A DNA stretch of 64,000 nt from Hymenochaete sp. R1. Its lineage: Eukaryota > Basidiomycota > Agaricomycetes > Hymenochaetales > Hymenochaetaceae. The DNA is taken from assembly GCA_019400425.1 (NCBI GenBank), contig JAFREE010000107.1, positions 1 through 64,000 of the forward strand, written 5' to 3'. Shown here piece after piece: positions 56,273 to 64,000 of this stretch (its first letter is position 1; each line of letters starts with the position of its first letter). The translations under genes were made by a program, and so were the position numbers. The notes beneath the pieces were generated by a model. That model was not told the DNA's origin. It saw nothing but the letters and a program-made list of their open reading frames with translations, and did not search any database.

Positions 56273-57892
56273 CTAAGCGACTGGGATGCGTTGTTCCGTG
56301 ATCTCTAATTTATCGTATGGGTGAAAATGGTTTTTTTGTTTATTCAAGACAAGGAGGTCAATGTCAAGAATTACGCTCTCACCAGCATCTTGTCGGGCGG
56401 CATTGCGTGCAGCCCTTCTTCTAATGAATAGGTACATTGTCGCAGTCGAAAGGCCTGATGTGCAAATAATCGTTATGGCTGCGATAACAGCGAAGGCCGC
56501 TCGAGGCTATATATAATGGAGCAATCAATGGAGACGAAAAATTATCACTTGACGATGTCAAAAGGCTGACCATAGTAATAAACATATACATGTTAATCCC
56601 CACGATGAAGGAAAGAATTGATAGAACCAGGAGTGTGAGGCATGACCAATCGAGCCACAGACGAAATATTAACGGAAGCTGTCTCATTGGACTTGAACTG
56701 TCGAACGTTGTCAGCTGAAGCATGTACACTAAACCGGACTGCTAAAATCTCACAAAACCGAACGTCTCCAGCTCACAGAAATTACACCAGAGACTGCTGC
56801 GCTCATCGAAAGGACCAAAGAACTGAACCACAGGCATTTAACGCCATCTGCTGTTCGTCCTGAGTCCAGACGTGAATATGTAAGCGTCTGAGCTGTGCAG
56901 AATCATTCAGCGAAGAACTTGTATAGTTTTTTTTTTTCGGATTAGAACTCACCACACACGCCCGCAAAGAAAGTTGACACCGTAATAAAACTGAGCAAAA
57001 CTTGAGCTGAGCGTTTCTGATTTGCTTTGATGCTGGGAATAGCTTATAACGTAATCGTGAGTCTTTCAATTGATGTGGGAGTCCTGAAAGCTTGAAGGGA
57101 ACCTACCGCGGTCATTGAATCTTTTCAATCTCTCGTCTAGTATTTCCAATGTTTTAATGAGGTTTTTTTCTTTGCCTTCAGCCTTGATCACTCATATCCT
57201 TTGGGATGAATATATATGGGGCTTGGTCTTACCGACAAAAGGCTAAAAAGGACCTATTTAAAATTATTCCCATGCTTTAGATCAACAAGCAGCTCACATC
57301 CAATCGCGCAAATTCTATGAGGGTCTTCTCCAGTTTCCGGTTTGAAACAATGTAATCAAAATCAGAACATGCTACAGAGTGCGTGCTTCAACTTTTCAAC
57401 CAGACACAGGACCCTTTGATTAATAACGTGCCTTTTGAGAATGCATTGATGCTGTCAAGAACGCGTTTTGCATATCCATTCTCATTTGCTTCGTCGGCAA
57501 TATTCTTTAAAACGTTATTAGGACCAACATTGTACCGCATGCGTGCCAAAGACTTGTTCAAGTCCCAGGATGCTCGAGAAAGATTCATTGCTGAACCAAA
57601 CTGTTCCATGCAGTCTAGGATTATTTCAAGCTAGACGGTCATCGTTTTGTTCACGTTCAGGTTTCAAACCAAAGCACGGACATGAATGGAGCGTACTTGC
57701 CGCTCAACGGCGCCAATTTTCCTGTGAAACAAAATTTGGCAAAAGTGTCTATCATGAATGAGGAAGTGGGGGTACATACCGAGCGAGTTCAGGCAGATCG
57801 GATTCTTTTTGCCCCGTCAGTGATAACAATGGCATGAGACCCTCAAGAACCGGCACTGGAACTTGAACTTGCTGGACAGGATGGACTTGCAT
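56273..57892 (-). CDS. Four-TM membrane protein, tandem copy B
   Basis: Nine exons join in frame to 358 aa: 57892-57780, 57721-57697, 57630-57432, 57371-57298, 57182-57107, 57042-56953, 56892-56754, 56697-56571 and 56506-56273. Exon 3 ends with a GC donor (G before GCACGT). Residues 1 to about 180 are soluble and helical (AVERQLEIILDCMEQFGSAM). Four hydrophobic segments follow: SAQVLLSFITVSTFFAGVC, LWFSSLVLSMSAAVSGVISV, WSCLTLLVLSILSFIVGINM and AFAVIAAITIICTSGLSTAT. The WFSSLVLS...SW motif is shared with a large, uncharacterised group of Agaricomycete membrane proteins that I know only by pattern. The tail is acidic. The first exon start is least certain, because the frame is open upstream. 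Confidence 0.75.
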
Positions 57893-58463
57893 TCCGATTG
57901 TTGCTTGGGCCGAGTATTTGGTTGCACGGAAAGTACAAATGAGAAAAGAACAGGGGATGAGAGCTACAGTCTGATGACAGGCAACTGTCAACTCGTTTCC
58001 ATTATATGTTGCGCGTAGTATTTGCAGCGATTGGACCGGTGGTTGACCAAGCCTGATGTCGGTGGAAGTAAGGACCTGCCAGCTCCGTCGAGGCATGAAG
58101 TCACTATAATGTACACAGTTTATTTCTGTCGACACGCGTCCATGATGATGATACACGCGTTGATTGAGAGAGATAAAGCAACGACTTGAAAAGGTTTTTG
58201 AGTTCAAACCAAGCTCTCACCAAAATCGTTCTAGACCTCAGCGACAACATAGCCAGGCATATAAAGAGCTTTAAGATAAAGCCATTTGCAACAGCATTCT
58301 GGAGGGGCCTACAGATTATAGAGCGGAAGTAAGAAAAGTTAAACGGGTCAACTGAACACTCGAAAAAGACAAGAATGATAAAAGTATCTCTAGTTGAATA
58401 CCGAAATTTTCTCCTAAACATCATCTCAGTTAAGGATTACTCGTGAGATTGGTCCTTCCGGGA
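57893..58463. other. Spacer between tandem membrane-protein genes
   Basis: About 570 bases. Minus-strand frames here (58104-58424 and the 5' extension of copy B to 58207) are open and partly hydrophobic, so an additional 5' exon of copy B cannot be excluded. Confidence 0.4.
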
Positions 58464-60106
58464 TCAAATTAAGGTAGAAGCTGCTTTGACGAAGAAAGAC
58501 AGCGGCAGGCAAAGGCAGTTCTGCGAGCCATTCGCACCGTCGCTTTCGTGTCGCATGTTGCGCATGTCTTTTCCTTTGACAAAATAGTAGATCGTTGCGA
58601 CCGAGAGTCCCGTCGCGCACAAGGCGGTAATAGTTGTAACGACAGCAAATGCGGCTCGAGGCTAAGGGGATGAGTTGTCATACAGTCAGCCGTCTTAAAC
58701 ATATGTATTAGCGTCCTGTATAGATGGACTCACCATAGTGATGAACGTATATATGTCAATCCCAGCCAGGAACGTAAGGACCGATAAAATGAGGAGAGAT
58801 AGGCATGCCCATTTTAGCCATATACGAAGGATCCACGGGATCTTCTTCATGGGGCATGAGCTTCGAGACGAAGTCAGTATTTCTTCTACAAGCCAGATAC
58901 AATGAAAACGAACAAGACCGATTGCTTCCAGCTGATGGAAATCACTCCCGATATAGCAGCACTCGTAGAGAGGACCAAGGAACTGAACCAAAGACTTTTC
59001 AACACATCTGCAAGTCCTCCCGAACCTAGATCCGAATACGCAAGAGTAGCAGCTGCAAAAGGAGGCATTAATCCTGCAACTTTTTTCTGGGGATCACCTC
59101 GTAAATCTTACCAGAGACGCCCGCGAAGAATGTCGATACGGTGATTAGATTGAGCATGAGCTGCGCTGAACGCTCCTGGGTTGCTTTGATACAGGGAATA
59201 CCTATGTACCTTGCGGTCAGCTTAGTGTGGAATGTAAGGAATGGCCACGAACTTTGCTCATGGAATTTCTTAAGCCTCTTAGATAATGTAAAAAGTATAG
59301 GGATCAATTTTCCAGCATCAACTTAAAAAAAACGTCAGCATGATTGATTTTTCTTCGGAAATAATCTACTAAATACGTACCGAAAGAGATCTGTTCATGA
59401 CTCATGAAATCTCGGTTGCTACTGATAGATTTTAAAACTCTTTTAAATTGGTCGAGGGTAGATTTGATTTTGTCATTCGGAAAATCGTCGAAGTCAGAGC
59501 ACGCTATGTAAGATTATCGTTAGCACTCGAATAAGTGAGATAAAAATAAAAAATAACCTTCTGAAAAGGCGACAATACATTCAACAATCTGATTGACGGC
59601 AGGGGGGTCCTTTTCTCGAGTACCGCACTCTTTCTCCTCAAACGACAGTGTTTCGTTGTCTCTGACACAACCCCGGAGTGTCGCGAGCGATTTGCTTAAC
59701 TTCCGAGACGCTCGAGCAAATCCTAATGCCGACCCAAGCTGATGGACGCCGTCTGTGACCTTGTCGAGCTAAAGTAGTCGATTCAGAACCTTAGACGTTC
59801 GTATGCAAGATAATACGTGCTCACCTGTTTTTCTACAGCGTATACGTTGCTACAAAAAAAATTAGACCATTGACAGTCAGCATTGCACTCCGTTCCATGT
59901 AGCTGAACAACAATGTACCGGCTTAGTTTGGAAGGCCCCTCTACCTCAGTCTGATCACTGTTTGACCTTTCCATCATGCTAACTGCATGCTTGAGAAAGT
60001 CATCGATAGTGTATTGTCTTGCAGCTTCCAGATCTGGGACGGGAGTTTGCATGCCCTCAGGCCAACTCTCTTGACCTGGGTACGGATGCATAGTGTTTGG
60101 AAGCAT
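58464..60106 (-). CDS. Four-TM membrane protein, tandem copy A
   Basis: Nine exons join to 389 aa: 60106-59919, 59849-59825, 59768-59558, 59503-59381, 59321-59253, 59201-59112, 59052-58914, 58860-58734 and 58661-58464. The 25-, 90-, 139- and 127-nt exons have the same lengths as in copy B. The N-terminal part is helical (VYAVEKQLDKVTDGVHQLGS, KLSKSLATLRG). Four TM segments follow: MLNLITVSTFFAGVSAATLA, LWFSSLVLSTSAAISGVISI, WACLSLLILSVLTFLAGIDI and AFAVVTTITALCATGLSVAT. Between TM2 and TM3 lies KQSVFSCPMKKIPWILRIW. The intron in the fifth segment (51 nt, branch GCTGAC) is stop-free; without it the protein would gain 17 residues. Role unknown. Helical N-terminus plus a TM bundle could suit signalling or incompatibility, but this is speculation. 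Confidence 0.78.
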
Positions 60107-62183
60107 AGCAAGAGTATAAGTTCTGTGTGTTATAGACGTGAGGACTTGAGGGAAGGCTTTGTTGTCTACTGAAGGACCATAGCCTCTGGCATTAGTTTCT
60201 TATATGCAGATGTTTTCGCCGAACTTGCACGCCAGCGTCTTTCCCAAAAACTAAAACCGAGTCCCTTGCATCATCCGAGCGTCAGAGACTTCCGAACATG
60301 GCTCAATTAAGGAAGCTCGACATCGTCTTTCCAAGCTCATGACTGCTAATGAAAGGCTCGGTACGCTGTTGCAATTACTGGACGCGATGGTGTCGGCGGA
60401 CGACGAATTTGGCTCGTGCTGTGTGCAGCGAGCGCTAACGCGTCGGTAAAAGCCTTATTTGGAAAGGATCGGAGTGCCACGTTGCTGTATCGCATCCTGG
60501 TCCTCCCGTGGTCCACGGCGGGATCATCGGTGTTGTCTTTGTTACGAAGCCCCTCGAGCACCACGAGGGTTGCTCACAATACATTCGACAACCCGCTAAG
60601 CTTCAAAAGCGCTGTGCGATGAACCGTTGCGTCCGGAAATGAAGTCGTATTTTTTTTGCAAGCGAGCAGCAGGAGATTGCAATGGTTGTCTGCAGTTCCG
60701 TTTGGACTAGTGTACCATGAGGTTCATAGCACTGGAAACATTGTTTAAATTTGCTATTAAACTAGATCATTTGACGATACACAACTCGCGTACCTTTCGC
60801 AGACACCTACGAGCCAACAAGGTGTACCGCGTTGATTTAAAAATTGACTTTCGGGGCTTGTGAAGCAGCACATGTCTGACGGAAGTGGGGAGATCACAGA
60901 GCTAGTGCTCGGACTTATCGTGAACGTGGTACGGATGTTATGGAAGCTCTTGGGCCCTACTCTCGGGTGTCAGGGACTTACGAAGTGTGCGAAGAAATCG
61001 TGAGTGAGCCCGATTACTGTTGGCGTGAGCAAGCTACAGTAGCTCGTCGAAGTACGAGACAGAGCGCGATGCCAAATCAAAATTTGAAGAGAAAAAGATT
61101 AGCCCAAGTTCGGCACTCGCGTTATTTGTGTTTGTTGACTCGGATTCGCTCATCCTCTCTGTCTGGTGTTTTTGTGCCACCATCGATGAACATCCATTTC
61201 GCGTTGCTCTCCATAAGTCAGTTAACGATTCAAGCATGACTTAAACAAGAGGTCAAGATATCTCAGACGGCGTCAAATATCGAAATGCACTGACGGCGAC
61301 GTGCTCGGTGCTGAGCCGCGAAAGGGTCGAAAGTGGGGTCTACTTCATCTCCGACACCGAGATAAGGGTCCGACCCTCTCAATCTTAGCTTCTCTCTCTC
61401 ACCATTTCCCCAGAAAAACCGGAAATGAAAGGGCTCGGAATCGAGCATAGCTCCTCGAGAAGCATAGCTTCTTGTCTTCGATCATTGATCGATACAAAGT
61501 CCTTTGCCGCGATTCTTCGGGGGGCACGAAGACCCGACAATGCAGTTATCCCGCGAACTGCGCTTCTGGATCTCTTCTCTATCTTGCTGGTCATCCCTTA
61601 CTTACGAAGTCACCCAAACTCTTTCTACACGCCTCGTAGACATGAAATGATAGAAGCAATTGATCTCAATCTATTAAACATCGTTATTGTACGCGTCATG
61701 TACTATAAGCTTTCATTTCCACTCACTCGTTCTTAGTACAAGAATGGTTTCAGACATCCAACCAGGGCTGCACTCGCTTGGGAGTTAATTTAACAAAATA
61801 GGCGCCAGAAAAGGCTATGCATTGCGCGTTGCTTTTAGCGCTGAGGGCCTCAGTGAATCGTTCAAGGTGACTGACCGAGGACGTTAACCCATAAGATTGA
61901 TGCAACAGAGATTGGGGAAAAAAACTCAGGTGGCATTTTCCATAGTGCTTGCTCTAGCAAAGTACATGGGTGAGAAGCTAAGTAAAAAGAGGACGGGACA
62001 ACCCAGATTAATAATCGCATTTCATGACAACGGTCTTATCCTGGTTGACGATTAATAGTTGGGAATGGCATGGGAGGAAATGCAGAGGGTAGGGAAAAAG
62101 ATCGCGAATGATGGATATCGAACAGAGATGGAGAAACGTAAGGATGGAAGCCCCAAAAATCCGGGCAGGTGAAATGACTCTAC
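60107..62183. other. Long intergenic region
   Basis: About 2.1 kb without a supportable gene. ORFs at minus 60346-60564, plus 60940-61239 and plus 61425-61736 have no domain, start context or splice partners. The right end is the aconitase 3' flank. Confidence 0.45.
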
Positions 62184-64000
62184 TTAGTTGCCCTTCATCT
62201 TTTTCGCCATCTAAAACGAGTACGATTCAGTACGCTTGTTAGTAATAGAAGTTGAACTTTGCCACTCACCAAGTTCAATGCCGAGCCCGCCTTGAACCAT
62301 TCAATCTGGCCCTCGTTGAACGAATGTGCCAACTCAATTTCCTCAGTCGCCCCATCTTTATGCTTCACCTCCAAAGTCAAGTTCTTCCCAGGCGCAAAGC
62401 TCTCGAGACCCTTGATCGTGACCTTGTCATCCGGCTGCACGCGATCGTAGTCCGCCGGGTCCGCAAACGTCAATGCCAGCATACCCTGCTTCTTCAGATT
62501 CGTCTCGTGGATACGGGCAAAGGATCGAGTAATGATAGCGAGACCACCGAGGTAACGCGGTTCGAGGGCAGCGTGTTCACGGGAAGACCCTTCACCATAA
62601 TTCGAGTCACCGATAACAACCCATTTGATGCCCTTGTTACGGTAGGCTTCCGCGACTTGAGGGACGCCGTCGTATTCACCCGTGAACTGGTTCTTGATTT
62701 TGTTCGCCTCGCCGTTTTCGATGTTGATAGCGCCGATCAAGCAATTCTTAGAGATGTTCTGGAGATGTCCACGGTATTTGAGCCAGGGGCCACCAGCCGA
62801 GATATGGTCCGTAGCTGTCAAAAATTGCAATTAGTTAAGAGAAGAGAAATTTGTGGGGTGTGGATGTAGATGACTTACTGCACTTGCCCTTAACCTTGAT
62901 CAAAACCGGGAGATCCGATGGAGTCTTTCCATCCCAAGGTTGGAATGGCTCAAGCTTTTGCAAACGGTCACTCTTTGGGTCAATCGCTACCTGAACGCTT
63001 GCACGATCGGACGGAGGTGCCTGGAAAGTGTTCTGACCAGCATCGTAACCCTTGGGAGGAAGTTCGAATCCAGAGGGCTCGGAAAACCTGAACGGTTTGC
63101 CATCTGCGCCAATAAGCTCATCGGACATGGGATTGAAGGTCAAGTCGCCAGCAAATACCATAGCAGTGACAACATCGGGAGATGCAACGAAGGCGTGCGT
63201 AGCGGGGTTAGCATCGTTACGGCCGGTGAAGTTTCGATTGTATGAAGTGATGACTGTACACAACCGTGTCAGAAAGTTATAAACATGTGATAAATCAAAT
63301 TTTACTTACTCGAGTTTTTAACACCTTTAGGGACATCTTGACGGTCCCATTGACCGATGCATGGACCACAAGCGTTTGCGAGGACGATGCCGCCAGCGTT
63401 TTCGAATGTCTCGATCAAACCGTCTCGCTCAATGGTAGCGCGAACCTGCTCGGAGCCGGGGGTGATGGTGAACTTGCTCTTAACATCAAGGCCGTGATCC
63501 GCAGCTTCCTTGGCAATAGCCGCCGATCGAGTCATATCCTCATACGAGGAGTTCGTGCAAGAGCCAATGAGTCCAACCTTCAGTTCAGCAGGCCATTCGT
63601 TTTTCTTGACCTCGTCGGCAAACTTGGAGAGTGGAGTAGCCAAATCCGGAGTAAAGGGACCGTTGATGTGAGGCTCAAGCTCAGACAAGTTCTGAAAAAC
63701 CATAAGAATCATTCTCAAGAAAGATTAACAAGGACTCACAATGTTGATCATCTGGTCGTAGTCCGCGTTCTTGTCCGGTTGTAAGTTATGTTCGAAAGCC
63801 TTGGCATAATCGGCAATATCACCACGCTTCGTAGCATTCAGGTAGTCACCCATACGTTTGTTGAAGGGGAAGAGCGAGGTCGTTGCACCAATTTCAGCAC
63901 CCATGTTGCAAATTGTAGCCATACCCGTGCAAGAAAGAGATTCGACGCCAGGACCGTGGTATTCAACAATCGCGCCAGTTCCACCTTTAACCGTAAGAAT
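62184..64000 (-). CDS. ACO1: Aconitate hydratase, 3' part (cut by window)
   Basis: A [4Fe-4S] enzyme that interconverts citrate and isocitrate, normally mitochondrial. The gene starts beyond the window. The visible exons give the last 529 aa: 64000-63740 (open at 64000), 63691-63310, 63253-62879, 62814-62270 and 62210-62184. Cluster ligands lie in [14 protein letters not shown] and [13 protein letters not shown]. Substrate-binding and swivel-domain blocks are [40 protein letters not shown] and [20 protein letters not shown]. All exon junctions keep frame. The last exon encodes only MAKKMKGN. The mitochondrial-type assignment rests on these blocks, and the targeting peptide is not in view. Regulation cannot be judged from this part. 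Confidence 0.97.

Noticed and set aside
61263..61736. Overlapping plus and minus ORFs of 60-103 codons
   Set aside because: They have no domain and no splice logic, and the region shows no repeated or mobile-element structure.
1..64000. CRISPR arrays, bacterial operons or prophage
   Set aside because: No direct-repeat/spacer arrays were seen, and the pervasive spliceosomal introns show this is eukaryotic nuclear DNA.

Overview
This window is nuclear DNA of a filamentous basidiomycete, most likely an Agaricomycete. The evidence is the gene content and the intron style: introns are mostly 50-70 nt with GT-AG ends and CTNAC-like branch points, some exons are only 13-25 nt, and many neighbours are tandem paralogues. 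Proteins were read by joining exons by eye. Every multi-exon model below keeps frame across all its junctions, but no transcript evidence was available.

Layout. 1-4.4 kb: a Kelch-repeat protein (minus). 6-8.4 kb: the ER mannosyltransferase ALG9 (minus), divergent from the ER chaperone BiP/Kar2 (9.3-11.7 kb, plus). 12-13.3 kb: a conserved-looking unknown protein. 14.4-19.1 kb: two tandem secreted proteins. 19.8-20.9 kb: a choline-phosphate cytidylyltransferase-like protein that has lost its HxGH motif, divergent from two tandem alpha/beta hydrolases (21-24.4 kb). 24.9-25.7 kb: a small seven-exon protein. 26.3-27.9 kb: a glucuronoyl-esterase-like enzyme (CE15). 28.9-29.8 kb: a RanBP2-type zinc-finger protein (minus). 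32-35.4 kb: two tandem class 3 lipases, followed by an intron-containing elongator tRNA-Met (minus).

36.6-43.2 kb (all minus): a multi-pass membrane protein, an unknown 412-aa protein, an intronless 422-aa helical protein and a ~100-aa protein. A cluster of GCGGAAA/TTTCCGC repeats lies among them. 43.7-56 kb: two aldo-keto reductases in opposite orientation bracket an ACOT9-type acyl-CoA thioesterase (minus) and a tuberin/TSC2 homologue (plus). 56.3-60.1 kb: two tandem paralogues of a four-TM membrane protein family (minus). 62.2-64 kb: the 3' part of aconitase (minus), cut by the window edge.

Themes. ALG9 and BiP serve the secretory pathway and share one 974-bp intergenic region. TSC2, aconitase and ACOT9 are central growth or mitochondrial genes. 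The esterase, lipases and aryl-alcohol-type reductases fit a plant-litter or wood decayer. Five paralogue pairs in 64 kb point to frequent local duplication. The most unusual items are the cytidylyltransferase-like protein without its catalytic histidines, the tandem membrane-protein pair, and the repeat or homopolymer structures beside duplicated genes.
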